Source of the DNA: Acidobacteriota bacterium
Lineage (GTDB): Bacteria > Acidobacteriota > Terriglobia > Terriglobales > Acidobacteriaceae
DNA: 64,000 bases
NCBI GenBank assembly: GCA_013289875.1
Contig: JABCZC010000020.1
Location: 1 to 64,000 of the forward strand
Reading direction: 5' to 3'
Positions within the stretch are counted from its first letter, which is position 1; every line of letters begins with the position of its first letter. The notes below the pieces were generated by a model. The model was given only the letters and a program-made list of their open reading frames with translations. It was not told the origin of the DNA and did no database searches. This document shows positions 33,316 through 42,978 of the stretch, piece by piece. A program made the translations under genes and the position numbers.

Positions 33316-34683
33316 ATGAATCATTCAGACGAAATTCGCATTCAATATCACGATGAAGTTCCACACGGAGCCAGGATCAAAGTCATCGGCGTCGGCGGCG
33401 GAGGCGGCAACGCCGTCAATCGTATGATCTCCGCGCGCGTCGAAGGCGTGGAGTTCATCGTCGCCAATACCGATCGCCAGGCGTTGCAACTCTCGCAGGC
33501 TCCCGTCAAGCTGCAACTCGGCACCAAGCTCACCAGCGGACTGGGCGCTGGCGCCAACCCCGACGTCGGCCGCAAGGCCGCGCTCGAAGACTCGGAGAAG
33601 ATCATCGAGGCCCTCGAAGGCGCCGACATGGTCTTCGTTACCGCCGGCCTGGGCGGCGGCACCGGCACTGGAGCCGCGCCCGTCATCGCCTCGCTCGCCA
33701 GCGAGATGGGCGCACTCACCGTCGCGGTTGTCACACGACCTTTCGCCTTCGAAGGCAAGCGCCGCATGGCGCAATCGGAGCGCGGCATGCAGGAGCTGCT
33801 CGACAGCGTCGATACCATGATCGTTATCCCCAACGAAAAACTGCTCGCCGTAGCCAAGGACGCAGGCTTCTTCGAGTCTTTCCGCATTGCCGACGACGTG
33901 CTCCGTCAGGGCGTGCAGGGAATCTCCGACATTATCACTATTCCCGGCATCATCAATCGCGACTTCGCCGACGTGAAGACCACTATGGCCGGCATGGGCT
34001 ACGCTGTTATGGGCACCGCCGTTCGCGCAGGCGCAACGCGCGCTGTCGACGCCGCACAGGCCGCCATGGCCTCGCCGTTGCTCGAAGACGGAGCCATCGA
34101 CGGAGCCCGTGGCATCCTCATCAACATCAGCGGATCGAGCTCTCTGAAGCTGAACGAGGTCAACGAGGCATCAACCCTCATCCAAAACGCCGCGCACGAA
34201 GAAGCCAACATCATCTTCGGAGCTGTCCTCGACGAAACCATGGGCGACGAAGTCAAGATCACCGTCATTGCCACCGGCTTTCGCAGGGAGATGCCGGAGC
34301 GCCGCGAGCGCATGCTAACGACAACTCTTCAACGCGGAGCCTTTCACCAGCCGATCGTCCCTCGCGTCGATGTGAGCCCGCAGCCGGCCGCCCCTCGCTT
34401 TGCCAGCGAAGAAATCGAGGAGCCGGTATTTGTCTCCGGCGTGCGTCGTGAGTATATCGAAGAGCTCTTGCCAGTCGTCGAAGAGCCAACGGATCACGAG
34501 CCCGTGTACCACCAGGCGTCCAGCATCATCGCCAGCGCTGCAGCGGAGAGCTTTGAAATTTCTGAACATTCGGAGCCCGTGGCGGTAGCTGTAGCCGAGC
34601 CCGAACCGCTTGCCGATCAGGACCACAAAGAGAGCGAGGAGAACCTTGATATCCCCGCTTTTCTGCGGCGAGGCGGCCTATAA
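33316..34683 (+). CDS. ftsZ: Cell division GTPase FtsZ
   Basis: 455 residues. The GTPase domain has [17 protein letters not shown] and the tubulin signature GGGTGTG (within 111-119), then the T7 synergy region ([14 protein letters not shown]). A disordered acidic linker (about 345-440) leads to the C-terminal peptide [11 protein letters not shown], which binds FtsA. It lies 12 bases after ftsA, completing a compact ftsQ-ftsA-ftsZ operon. Confidence 0.97.
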   Translation: MNHSDEIRIQYHDEVPHGARIKVIGVGGGGGNAVNRMISARVEGVEFIVANTDRQALQLSQAPVKLQLGTKLTSGLGAGANPDVGRKAALEDSEKIIEALEGADMVFVTAGLGGGTGTGAAPVIASLASEMGALTVAVVTRPFAFEGKRRMAQSERGMQELLDSVDTMIVIPNEKLLAVAKDAGFFESFRIADDVLRQGVQGISDIITIPGIINRDFADVKTTMAGMGYAVMGTAVRAGATRAVDAAQAAMASPLLEDGAIDGARGILINISGSSSLKLNEVNEASTLIQNAAHEEANIIFGAVLDETMGDEVKITVIATGFRREMPERRERMLTTTLQRGAFHQPIVPRVDVSPQPAAPRFASEEIEEPVFVSGVRREYIEELLPVVEEPTDHEPVYHQASSIIASAAAESFEISEHSEPVAVAVAEPEPLADQDHKESEENLDIPAFLRRGGL

Positions 34684-35004
34684 AGTTCTCTCCGGTTCAG
34701 CCGAAGATTTTGATAGGACGGAAGCGTAAAATAGTATAGATTTTAGCGATTCAATACCAGAAGTCATTTTTGATTGCCTGGTTCGAGTAGACGGAACAAA
34801 GTTCTGTCACGGGTGTTTGTGAGAGTGCGCCAGTCTGGGCGAACAATCTTCCGGATACGGGGCTTGGTTTCAAATCGGGAAAAGCGCTCGTGGATCGGAA
34901 CGATTGACCGGCTTACCAGGCTGGTTCTGCTCAAAAGATTGAACAGAGTTGTCTCGGTTCATTTAGAGACTTGGGTTATCGTTAAGGATATTCTTGAGGT
35001 TTTG
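34684..35004. other. Intergenic leader between ftsZ and the transpeptidase gene
   Basis: About 320 bases. The downstream frame is open through most of it, but the signal peptide and the GAGG ribosome site place the start at 35005. A promoter-like pair lies at 34710-34737, leaving a long untranslated leader. I saw no riboswitch fold that I could name. Confidence 0.5.
34710..34737 (+). promoter_or_regulatory. Predicted sigma-70-type promoter of the transpeptidase gene
   Basis: TTGATA (34710-34715) and TAGTAT (34732-34737) are separated by 16 bases. An alternative -10, TATAGA, overlaps at 34735. The region is much more AT-rich than its surroundings. Prediction by eye only. Confidence 0.4.
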
Positions 35005-36309
35005 ATGAGACGCCTTATTCATTATCTATACTCTGCCGCGCTACTGGCGATGCCTCTCTCGCTTGCCGCGAGCGCAACCCCCAATGTCACGACGACAACT
35101 CACCACACAACACATCACAGTCACGCGCATGTGCAGGAGTCAGCTTCCACGCAGAAGCACATCAGCTATATGCAGCACAGCCACCGCCTGGCAGCCACCA
35201 GCGCGTATACGACTCATCATTCCAGCGGCACGGCCCATCTAAGCCGCGCCTCGCTCACCGTCCGCCATCGCGGCACGAATGAGCGCTTCTACGCCAGCTC
35301 ATTCACCGACGTCGATCTAACTCAGGGAGATGTCACCGCCGGCGAAGATCCTGTGGTACGCCAGGCTGCGATCGCCGCGCTCGGCAACATGTATGGCACG
35401 GTCGTCGCCATCGATCCCAGCAACGGGCGCATCCTGGCGATGGTCAACCAGAAGCTCGCTCTCTCCAGCGGCGCTGAGCCGTGCTCGACCATCAAGGTTT
35501 CGGTAGCCCTGGCAGCTCTTGAAGAAGGAATCATCACCAAGGACACGCCGGTCAATCTCGGCGGATCCTACCACCTCAATTTGACTGAAGCCCTCGCTCA
35601 CTCCAACAACCTCTATTTCGAAACCCTCGGCCGCAATCTCGGCTTTGAGCGCGTTCGCCACTACGCCAACCAGTTCGGCCTGGGAGAACTCGCCGGCTAC
35701 AACATTCCCGGCGAGCAGCTTGGCGTCTACCCTGACCAGCCGCTTCCGGCAGACCGCGGCGGCGTGGGCCGCATGTGCTCCTTCGGCGAAAGCGTATCGA
35801 TGACGCCCCTGCAGCTCGGCGCGCTCGTTTCCTCCATCGCCAACGGCGGAACCCTCTATTATCTTCAGCACCCGACCACTCCCGAGGAAGCGCTGAATTT
35901 CCAGCCACACATTAAGCGGACACTGAACATCGTCAAACTCATTCCTGAGATTCAGGACGGCATGCAGGCAGCCGTCGAATATGGAACCGCTCGCTCCCTG
36001 AAGGCCAACTTTAATCAGTTCCCGGTCATGGGTAAAACGGGTACCTGCTCAAACAACGGCACCCGCTTCGGCTGGTTCGCCTCTTATGCCGATACCCAGT
36101 ACGGACGCGTCGTTACCGTCATCTTCCTCGAAGGCGGACGCCCCACCTTCGGTCCCAAGGCTGCAGAACTGACCGGCTACTTCTACCGCAATCTCTGGGA
36201 TCACAGCTACTTCGCCGTCAAACAGCCGGCCGAGCAGCCAACACTTCTACCTGCCGTCCCCCAAGCTGCCGATGCCGCACCTGCTACAGCGACCGGCGTA
36301 AATCAGTAA
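35005..36309 (+). CDS. Penicillin-binding transpeptidase with histidine-rich N-terminus
   Basis: 434 residues from the ATG at 35005 (GAGG upstream). A signal peptide (about 1-24) is followed by a linker with 12 histidines between residues 33 and 78, then a transpeptidase domain: SxxK as STIK (161-164), SxN as SNN (200-202) and KTGT (344-347). There is no transglycosylase or PBP dimerisation (pedestal) domain, so it is a small D,D-transpeptidase or carboxypeptidase. The His-rich stretch could bind metal in the periplasm. It follows ftsZ but has its own leader and terminator. Confidence 0.87.
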   Translation: MRRLIHYLYSAALLAMPLSLAASATPNVTTTTHHTTHHSHAHVQESASTQKHISYMQHSHRLAATSAYTTHHSSGTAHLSRASLTVRHRGTNERFYASSFTDVDLTQGDVTAGEDPVVRQAAIAALGNMYGTVVAIDPSNGRILAMVNQKLALSSGAEPCSTIKVSVALAALEEGIITKDTPVNLGGSYHLNLTEALAHSNNLYFETLGRNLGFERVRHYANQFGLGELAGYNIPGEQLGVYPDQPLPADRGGVGRMCSFGESVSMTPLQLGALVSSIANGGTLYYLQHPTTPEEALNFQPHIKRTLNIVKLIPEIQDGMQAAVEYGTARSLKANFNQFPVMGKTGTCSNNGTRFGWFASYADTQYGRVVTVIFLEGGRPTFGPKAAELTGYFYRNLWDHSYFAVKQPAEQPTLLPAVPQAADAAPATATGVNQ

Positions 36310-36328
36310 CTGCCTCCGACTGGCCTCC

Positions 36329-36360
36329 AACGGCCTTCCGCCTGAAGGCCGTTTTCTTTT
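36329..36360 (+). terminator. Rho-independent terminator after the transpeptidase gene
   Basis: AACGGCCTTC (36329-36338) pairs with GAAGGCCGTT (36344-36353) around a five-base loop and is followed by a T-rich tail (TTTTCTTTT). It separates the transpeptidase from the nnrDE-tsaE transcript. Confidence 0.9.
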
Positions 36361-36403
36361 GGACTTCGCATTTCCGCGCACTGCAATCAATTACGATGCT
36401 TGC

Positions 36404-38041
36404 GTGGCCCTCATCCTCAACACTCCGATTCTTGCTGCTGATGAAATGCGCGCTGCCGATCGCGCGACGGTCGAGCAGTTTGGCATTGCCTCCATCGACC
36501 TCATGCGCCACGCGGGTCAGGCCGTCGCGCGATTTGTGGAACGCGAGTATCCCAGCCACCGCAGGATCACGGTCCTATGCGGAAAGGCGAACAACGGCGG
36601 CGATGGATTCGTCGCGGCTCGTGCTCTCGCCGCCAGCGGTAGGGCAGTCAGCGTGCTGCTCCTCGGCGATCCATCCGAGTTGAAAGCCGAAGCCAAGACC
36701 GCATTTGAGGAAATGCAGCTCGTCCCGATCTTTGCTCCCGACGAGCCATCCCTCAAGTCGCCCCACGCTCGAGCAGTCCTCGCAAATGCCGACCTCCTCC
36801 TCGACGCCGTCGTGGGCACCGGCTTCAAGCCGCCGCTCCGCGGAGTCGCCGCTGCCCTTCGCGACCGAGTGAAGGAGCTCGACGTCCCGATCGTCGCCGT
36901 CGATCTTCCCTCCGGATGGGACGCCGACTCCCGCGAATTCTCCCCGGCAGAAGCCTTCCGCGCGAATGCCGTTGTGACCTTCACCTCACCCAAGCTGGCG
37001 CATGTCTTCGGAAACCTCGCCGGCAGTGTCTACAGTCCAATCGTCGTTGCCGATATCGGTTCGCCTGCGGAAGCCGTTCGCTCCAGCCTGAATCTCACTT
37101 GGGCCGGAGCATCCCACGCCATCACCGAGCCCGCTCGACCCGCCGACAGCAACAAAGGCATGTACGGCCACGTTCTCGTCATTGGAGGCGCGCGCGGCAA
37201 AGCGGGAGCCCCGTCTATGGCATCGCTCGCCGCTCTTCGCACCGGTGCCGGACTGGTCACCGCAGCCGTCGTCGAATCCATTCTGCCCACCGTAGCGGCG
37301 ATCACGCCCGAGCTGATGACCGTGGCTCTCCCCGAAGGCTCAGGCGGCGAAGTCACCGGAAAGAATCTCGACTACGACCAGCTCCTCGAGAAGAAAACCG
37401 TCCTTGCCATTGGTCCCGGCCTCGGCCAGAAACCGGCCACTGAAGCCTTCCTGCTTGAACTGCTCGAAAAAACGCAGCTTCCTTTAGTCCTCGACGCCGA
37501 CGCACTCAATATCCTCGCCAAACATCCCGAAAAGATCGACGGCCGCACCCGTCCCGTTATCCTCACGCCGCATCCCGGTGAAATGGCCCGACTAGCCGGC
37601 ATCTCCACAAAAGAGGTCCAGTCTCGCCGCGAATCACTCGCCCGAGAATTCGCTGTGCAACATCAAGTAACACTGGTTTTAAAGGGATGGCGTACTCTAG
37701 TTGCGCATCCTGACGGGACAATGGCGATCAACACAACCGGCAATCCAGGCATGGCCAAGGGCGGCAGCGGAGATATCCTTACCGGTATCGTCGCCGCGAT
37801 GGTGGCGCAGCACTCCGATCAAATCGCCGAAGGCGTGAACGCAGCCGTCTATCTTCACGGGTTGGCTGCCGACTTCGCCGTCGCCGAGCAGGACGAGCAC
37901 ACGCTGCTGGCCGGAGATACCATTGCGCATCTTTGGCGTGCATTTCATTTTCGCCCTCACGACCCGGGGGGATATCTTTGGTTGCAGGGGCTGCCAAGAA
38001 ATCTCCGCATGCAGGCAAAAAATCTCATGGAGGCACGATGA
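36404..38041 (+). CDS. nnrDE: Bifunctional NAD(P)HX epimerase/dehydratase
   Basis: 545 residues from the GTG at 36404; the TTG further upstream lies in the terminator T-run. The N-terminal epimerase (YjeF_N) has ADEMRAADRATVEQFGI and CGKANNGGDGFVAAR. The C-terminal ADP-dependent dehydratase (ribokinase-like) has NKGMYGHVLVIGGARGKAGAP, PVILTPHPGEMARL and the catalytic NPGMAKGGSGDILTG. It repairs hydrated NAD(P)H. Its stop overlaps tsaE (ATGA), a common pairing. Confidence 0.95.
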   Translation: MALILNTPILAADEMRAADRATVEQFGIASIDLMRHAGQAVARFVEREYPSHRRITVLCGKANNGGDGFVAARALAASGRAVSVLLLGDPSELKAEAKTAFEEMQLVPIFAPDEPSLKSPHARAVLANADLLLDAVVGTGFKPPLRGVAAALRDRVKELDVPIVAVDLPSGWDADSREFSPAEAFRANAVVTFTSPKLAHVFGNLAGSVYSPIVVADIGSPAEAVRSSLNLTWAGASHAITEPARPADSNKGMYGHVLVIGGARGKAGAPSMASLAALRTGAGLVTAAVVESILPTVAAITPELMTVALPEGSGGEVTGKNLDYDQLLEKKTVLAIGPGLGQKPATEAFLLELLEKTQLPLVLDADALNILAKHPEKIDGRTRPVILTPHPGEMARLAGISTKEVQSRRESLAREFAVQHQVTLVLKGWRTLVAHPDGTMAINTTGNPGMAKGGSGDILTGIVAAMVAQHSDQIAEGVNAAVYLHGLAADFAVAEQDEHTLLAGDTIAHLWRAFHFRPHDPGGYLWLQGLPRNLRMQAKNLMEAR

Positions 38042-38505
38042 CCACTGGAACCGCCAATCGGAAGGTTCACGAGTTCGAGAGCAGCAACGCTGCCGAAACC
38101 ATCCGCGCTGGCCATGAGATCGCCAGGTTCCTCAAGCCTCCGAAATTCCTCATCCTCCGCGGCGATCTCGGGGCAGGGAAGACCACCCTGGTCAAGGGCA
38201 TTGCCGAGGCCCTTGACGCCGCTGATCCCGACGAGGTCACAAGTCCCACATTCACGCTCATTCACGAGTACGAGGGCACCCACGCCGGCAAGACCGTCAA
38301 GCTCTACCATCTAGATCTCTACCGTATCGAGACCGAGCGCCAGCTCGACACCCTTGGCCTCGACGAGTTGGCTACTCCCGACAGCATCGTGCTGGTCGAA
38401 TGGGGCGAGAAGTTTCCCTCTGTCGTCAAGCGCAGCCAGGGCGAGATCATCGTGCTCTCTTCCGGCGGCGACACCCGCAAGATAACTCTCACGCTCAAGG
38501 AGTAA
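38038..38505 (+). CDS. tsaE: tRNA t6A biosynthesis ATPase TsaE
   Basis: 155 residues, P-loop ATPase with GDLGAGKTTLVKGIAEAL (Walker A), SPTFTLIHEYEG and YHLDLYRIE, then LVEWGEKFP. It activates the TsaB-TsaD complex that makes t6A37 in ANN-decoding tRNAs. The ATG at 38038 has GGAGG upstream and overlaps the nnrDE stop. The partner sua5 is found elsewhere in this window (50834). Confidence 0.95.
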   Translation: MTTGTANRKVHEFESSNAAETIRAGHEIARFLKPPKFLILRGDLGAGKTTLVKGIAEALDAADPDEVTSPTFTLIHEYEGTHAGKTVKLYHLDLYRIETERQLDTLGLDELATPDSIVLVEWGEKFPSVVKRSQGEIIVLSSGGDTRKITLTLKE

Positions 38506-38583
38506 TTCCGCCAGTTTCCCGGACGGAATATTCCTGTACAGCGGCCAGCGCTCGTGATATTTCTTCCCCCAGCGAGGTCTGGT

Positions 38584-39624
38584 GTGCGATACAGCCGAAT
38601 CGCTTTGGCTTCAATCTTCTTTTTCCCTGCACTTACGCTCTTAACCTGTCTGAGCCAACAACCTGCAACCGGTAACCTTCCAAAGAATGATCTGATTGTT
38701 CCTAATGTGAATGGGGTATTCGTTGCTCCAGTGACCAATGCACCCTTCTCGGCAACGGTAGAAATATATTCCGAGCAGAAGCTTCCCGATGGATCCGTCA
38801 ACCTCCTCAAGACCATCAACTATATCGCTCGCGACTCGCAGGGACGCACCTACAACGAGAATCGCCGTCTCGTGGCGACCGCATTTGAAGATGTGCCGCC
38901 GCTCCAGACTTTCCACATCTGGGATCCCGTGAAGGGTGTTGAAACCCATCTCAATCCATACACGTTTGTAGCGCGACAAACGGCGCTCATTGCGGCGCCC
39001 CCGCCGATGCGCAATACCGTGCCGATGTCAGCTACAGCGCCTGCGAACCCGCCCGTCAAGAGTGAAGATCTCGGGACCCAGACGTTTGAAAAGCTGATCC
39101 TCAAGGGTGTTCGCCAATCCCAGGGCACGGAGAGCACGGACGAGTTCTGGTATTCCCCAGATTTATCGATCTATGTCATCCGCAAACATGAAGATGCCAA
39201 GTGGAAGCTATCCGTTACGGTCACTCAGATCGATCGCAAGGAGCCCGATGGGTCGAAATTCGTCGTTCCGACCGGGTATAGAGTCGTAGACGGATCTCCA
39301 CAAACCCAGACTGCGCAAGTGCCCGGAGAGCCTGGAGTGTCCAAACCAGGCGGCGGAGTGTCGGCGCCACGTCTTGTTCATTCCGTGGATCCACAGTATT
39401 CCGACGCGGCGCGCGCAGCTAAATTTCAAGGAGTTTGCTTTGTAAGTGTGATCGTCGACACTCATGGAATGCCGCAAAACGTGCATGTGACGAAACCGCT
39501 AGGAAAGGGCCTGGATGAAAAAGCCATTGAGGCGGTGAAGCAGTATCGTTTCGAACCTGCAATGTACGAAGGTCATCCGGTTCCGGTGCAACTAAATGTC
39601 GAGGTGAATTTCAGGCTTTACTAG
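38584..39624 (+). CDS. Exported protein with TonB C-terminal domain
   Basis: About 346 residues from the GTG at 38584 (AGGT six to seven bases upstream), with a hydrophobic signal (IALASIFFFPALTLLTC) that could be a lipoprotein signal. The middle is a domain found in several acidobacterial proteins (GVFVAPVTNAPFSATVEIYS ... TFHIWDPVKGVETHL). The last ~80 residues are a TonB_C fold: SVDPQYSDAARAAKFQG and VTKPLGKGLDEKAIEAVKQY. It is probably periplasmic and not a classical inner-membrane TonB. Confidence 0.78.
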   Translation: MRYSRIALASIFFFPALTLLTCLSQQPATGNLPKNDLIVPNVNGVFVAPVTNAPFSATVEIYSEQKLPDGSVNLLKTINYIARDSQGRTYNENRRLVATAFEDVPPLQTFHIWDPVKGVETHLNPYTFVARQTALIAAPPPMRNTVPMSATAPANPPVKSEDLGTQTFEKLILKGVRQSQGTESTDEFWYSPDLSIYVIRKHEDAKWKLSVTVTQIDRKEPDGSKFVVPTGYRVVDGSPQTQTAQVPGEPGVSKPGGGVSAPRLVHSVDPQYSDAARAAKFQGVCFVSVIVDTHGMPQNVHVTKPLGKGLDEKAIEAVKQYRFEPAMYEGHPVPVQLNVEVNFRLY

Positions 39625-39645
39625 ATGAAGTTTAGTGGCGAGGAG

Positions 39646-40599
39646 CTAATCCTTGCCACGCCCGCCCTCAACCAGCCAGAAGCCGAGTCCCGTCAGCAGC
39701 ACTGCGCCGACCGCAAATTTCAGCCCCTTCGACATGCCCGACGGCGACAGAAACGCCTCTAGCATCCCCGCGACAAATAACAGTGGAACCACCCCTGCGA
39801 GTAGCCGGATCGCATCCCTGGCCCCCAGGGCAAGCGAATCCTTTCGCGCCAGCATGCCCGGAAAGAGCAATCCCGCCCCCAGCCTTAATCCTGCGCCTCC
39901 CGCGATGAAGATGCTTGGCAACTCGAGCGCTCCATGTGCCGCGACAAAACTGAAGAGGTCGAGCGCCATATGCGCGCGTGCGCAGGCCGTGCTGATCACT
40001 CCCATCTCCAGCCCATTGAAAAACATCAGGTAGATCGTCGCGATTCCGCCAACGATGCCTCCCGCAAAGGCCATAAAGCTCACGCCGATATTGTTCGTCA
40101 GAATCGCCGTTGATGCCTGAGGTTTCATGCCAACAATCGAGTGCGTCCACATCTCGTGCCGGTCGATCGTCTCCAGCATCGCCGGGCCCAGCAGCAGCCG
40201 CATGAACTCCGGCCGGCTTAGAGTAAGCAGCGTGCCAAGCGCCGCCCCGGCCAGAAAGATCAGAAAAGAAGTGAGTACGTATGGAAACAGTTGTCGAAAG
40301 ACCCGTGGATACTCCCGCGTCATGAACCGCACCACCGAGCCGAAACCCGCCTTCCGTCCCGAGTAGATGCGATTATGCGCACGGCTCAACAGTTGGTTCA
40401 GGTATTCTTCGAGGGTGCCCGAGGCGCGGTCCGAGCGTACCGCCGAAAGATCGGCCGCCACCTGCCGGTACAGCAGCCCGAACTCTCGCAACTCACCACC
40501 AGAGAGGACGCCGATACCAGAGCTTTCGACCTGATGCGTCAAGGCGTCCAGTCGGTCCCATGAGCTCTTTCGTTGCTCGATCCAGCGGTTAGAAACCAT
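39646..40599 (-). CDS. SpoIIM-family (DUF95) membrane protein
   Basis: 317 residues. The N-terminus RWIEQRKSSWDRLDALTHQV and YLNQLLSRAHNRIYSG are typical of the stage II sporulation M family. Five or more hydrophobic segments follow, with NNIGVSFMAFAGGIVGGIATIY and AAHGALELPSIFIAGGAGLRLG conserved in it. It is not evidence for sporulation; in non-sporulating bacteria it co-occurs with RDD proteins, as here. Its start is 10 bases from the divergent RDD gene, with no clear ribosome-binding site. Confidence 0.88.
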   Translation of the reverse strand: MVSNRWIEQRKSSWDRLDALTHQVESSGIGVLSGGELREFGLLYRQVAADLSAVRSDRASGTLEEYLNQLLSRAHNRIYSGRKAGFGSVVRFMTREYPRVFRQLFPYVLTSFLIFLAGAALGTLLTLSRPEFMRLLLGPAMLETIDRHEMWTHSIVGMKPQASTAILTNNIGVSFMAFAGGIVGGIATIYLMFFNGLEMGVISTACARAHMALDLFSFVAAHGALELPSIFIAGGAGLRLGAGLLFPGMLARKDSLALGARDAIRLLAGVVPLLFVAGMLEAFLSPSGMSKGLKFAVGAVLLTGLGFWLVEGGRGKD

Positions 40600-40609
40600 A
40601 AACGATCAG

Positions 40610-41500
40610 ATGAACGATTTTCGCGACCCGCTCCATCACGACCAGCTTACTATCGACGGGCAATATGCGGACCAGCTCGCCATCGACACGCCCGAGCAGG
40701 TGTCTATCCGCTTCCCCATAGCCGGCATCGGCAGCCGGTTCCTCGCGATTTTCGCTGACACGCTGCTACAGCTCGTAGCCTATGTCGCGCTGTTTCTGCT
40801 CTTCCTGTTGATTGCTTCTTCGGCTCCCAAAACCGGCTCTGGAGAGCTCTCGCACACGGGAGAAAAGTGGCTCATCGCCGGACTTATCCTCGTCCATTTC
40901 GTGATGTACTGGGGCTATTTCGCGCTCTTTGAGGCGTGGTGGAACGGCCAGACGCCGGGCAAAAAAATCTTCAAGATCCGGGTGATCCAGGACTCCGGCC
41001 GCCAGATCACTTTCTTCGAATCGATGACGCGCAACCTCATCCGCATCGTCGATCTGATTCCGTCGATTTATCTCGTGGGAGTCATCTGCATGGCCTGCAA
41101 TCGCCAGCACAAACGCCTGGGAGATCTGGCCGCCGGGACGCTCGTCGTCCACGAACGCGCAACAGAGGAGCCGATCTGGGGTGGAACGGGCCCGCGCACC
41201 ATCACCGCGGCGTCATTTCAACCTGCGGAGAAGGAGCCGGACTTTCTCTCGCAGCACAACCTCGCCGTCGCGCTCCCCGCCGATGCCATCGCGCGCCTCA
41301 CCGCTGAGGATCTGAATGTCATTGAGAGATTTTTCTCTCGCGCTCTCGACATGGAGCTGGCCACGCGCGCGCAGATCGCCGCACGTCTCAATGCCCAGAT
41401 GAGCGCCAAGATGAACATCGAACCGCCGAAAGATATCAACCCGGAGCGAATGCTCGAAGCAATCGCCTACCAGATGCGAACCCACGGCACGAATCGTTGA
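40610..41500 (+). CDS. RDD-family membrane protein
   Basis: 296 residues. The RDD domain (about 25-175) has IAGIGSRFLAIFADTLLQLVAY, EAWWNGQTPGKKIFKIRVIQ and NRQHKRLGDLAAGTLVVHER, with three membrane segments. A cytoplasmic tail follows, including LTAEDLNVIERFFSRALDM. Function is unknown; relatives are proposed ion antiporters. The start is divergent from the SpoIIM gene at only 10 bases, and no Shine-Dalgarno motif is visible. Confidence 0.88.
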   Translation: MNDFRDPLHHDQLTIDGQYADQLAIDTPEQVSIRFPIAGIGSRFLAIFADTLLQLVAYVALFLLFLLIASSAPKTGSGELSHTGEKWLIAGLILVHFVMYWGYFALFEAWWNGQTPGKKIFKIRVIQDSGRQITFFESMTRNLIRIVDLIPSIYLVGVICMACNRQHKRLGDLAAGTLVVHERATEEPIWGGTGPRTITAASFQPAEKEPDFLSQHNLAVALPADAIARLTAEDLNVIERFFSRALDMELATRAQIAARLNAQMSAKMNIEPPKDINPERMLEAIAYQMRTHGTNR

Positions 41501-41526
41501 GCTATTACGATGCAGAGCCGTCGCGG

Positions 41527-42696
41527 TTACAAGAGCGCCCGAATCACGCGCGCCATTTGCACTTCTTCCTGAGCGGGAACAATGCGCACCTCCACGCGGC
41601 TCGCATCGGCTGAGATAAGCGGCTCCGGCGCAGCATTCCGATCTTTCGCCAGATAGACTCCGAGGATCGACAGATGCGCGCACACATTCGCGCGTATCTG
41701 AGCGCTGCGTTCGCCGATGCCCCCGGCAAATACCAGCATCTCCAGCCCGCCGAGCGAAACCGTAAACGCGGCCACGGTCTTCGCAATCGCCATGCAGAAG
41801 ATGTCAATTGCCAGCGCCGCCTTCGCGTCTCCGCTTGCCTCTGCTTTCAGCAATTCCCGCATATCGCTGCTCCCACCCAGCGCCGCCAGGCCTGATTCGC
41901 GATTCAGCAGCCTCTCCAGCGCGTCTCCACTCAGCCCCTCAGTTCTCCGTATGTACAGCAGCACGCCCGGATCGAGATCGCCCGTCCGCGTGCTCATCGG
42001 TATGCCGCCTGTCGGCGTCAGCCCCATGCTTGTGTCGATGGACTTGCCATCGCGCAGCGCCGCCAGGCTCGCGCCGTTTCCCAGATGCGCAATCACAGTA
42101 CGCGGTTTCAGTTCCAAGCCGAGCTGATGCACGATCGAGGCATACGACAGACCATGAAATCCATATCGCTGCACGCCTTGCTCAAGATACTTGGCGGGCA
42201 GCGGATAATGATAGGCCTTTTCCGGCAGCGTTTTGTGGAAGGCCGTGTCGAAACACGCGAATTGCGGAAGATCGGGAAAAATCTCTTCGGTGCCGCGAAT
42301 GAGCGCAACCGCCGTCGGTATATGCACCGGCGCAAAGTGAACAGATGCTTCGAGTGTAACCAGCGTGTCGGGGGTGATGCGAGTATGATCGCGCAGACGC
42401 GGTCCGCCATGCACGATCCGGTGGCCAACGGCGACCGGCTCTGGGAAACCGAGCGATTTCAATGAACTCGTGATGTGACTCAGCGCGTCTGTCTGCGAGG
42501 CAAATTTTTTACTTGTCGAGAGCAGAGTCTTGTCATCGGCGTCGAGAATCTCCAGCGTGCCTGCATCTTTGCCGATCCCGTCAGCGCCCCCTTTGACAAG
42601 CGTGCGTTCTTCGCCGCCATCTGCGGCGAACAGGCCGAACTTCAGCGTCGACGACCCGCTGTTGACCGCCAGTATTGGCCTCGGGTTCTTGCTCAT
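41527..42696 (-). CDS. ackA: Acetate kinase
   Basis: 389 residues from the ATG at 42696 (AGGA upstream); the frame is open 52 codons further. Signatures: ILAVNSGSSTLKFGLF, VGHRIVHGGPRLRDH, FACFDTAFHKTLPEKAYHYP, AHLGNGASLAALRDGKSIDT and VFAGGIGERSAQIRANVC. It converts acetate and ATP to acetyl phosphate. No pta gene is adjacent. Confidence 0.95.
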   Translation of the reverse strand: MSKNPRPILAVNSGSSTLKFGLFAADGGEERTLVKGGADGIGKDAGTLEILDADDKTLLSTSKKFASQTDALSHITSSLKSLGFPEPVAVGHRIVHGGPRLRDHTRITPDTLVTLEASVHFAPVHIPTAVALIRGTEEIFPDLPQFACFDTAFHKTLPEKAYHYPLPAKYLEQGVQRYGFHGLSYASIVHQLGLELKPRTVIAHLGNGASLAALRDGKSIDTSMGLTPTGGIPMSTRTGDLDPGVLLYIRRTEGLSGDALERLLNRESGLAALGGSSDMRELLKAEASGDAKAALAIDIFCMAIAKTVAAFTVSLGGLEMLVFAGGIGERSAQIRANVCAHLSILGVYLAKDRNAAPEPLISADASRVEVRIVPAQEEVQMARVIRALL

Positions 42697-42978
42697 GCGT
42701 CCTCGCCTGTTTAGAAACAGTCTGGAATCCAACTTACAACTTTGCCACGAAGTCTGGGGTCCAGGGTGAATAGACAACCAATACTTCAAACTGCCTGCCA
42801 CAGGATGTGCGGTCTTCAGCGGCGGGTGGGGGTAAATGGACGAGATCCACACCTGCCTGTCGCCAAATCGGTGGTGGTAGTGAACGATCGGTTTAGAGCC
42901 ACCTGACGGTAAACGCGCTCAGCTTCCTAATTGCGTGACTTGATAGCCAGGGAGTCGTGACAACCTAGCTATCTATGA

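Noticed and set aside
36916-37443. 175-codon plus-strand frame within nnrDE
   Set aside because: Arg/Ser/His-rich frame inside a clear bifunctional enzyme; typical high-GC shadow.
39646-40599. SpoIIM-like gene as evidence of sporulation
   Set aside because: This family is widespread in non-sporulating bacteria next to RDD genes, and no other sporulation gene is in the window.
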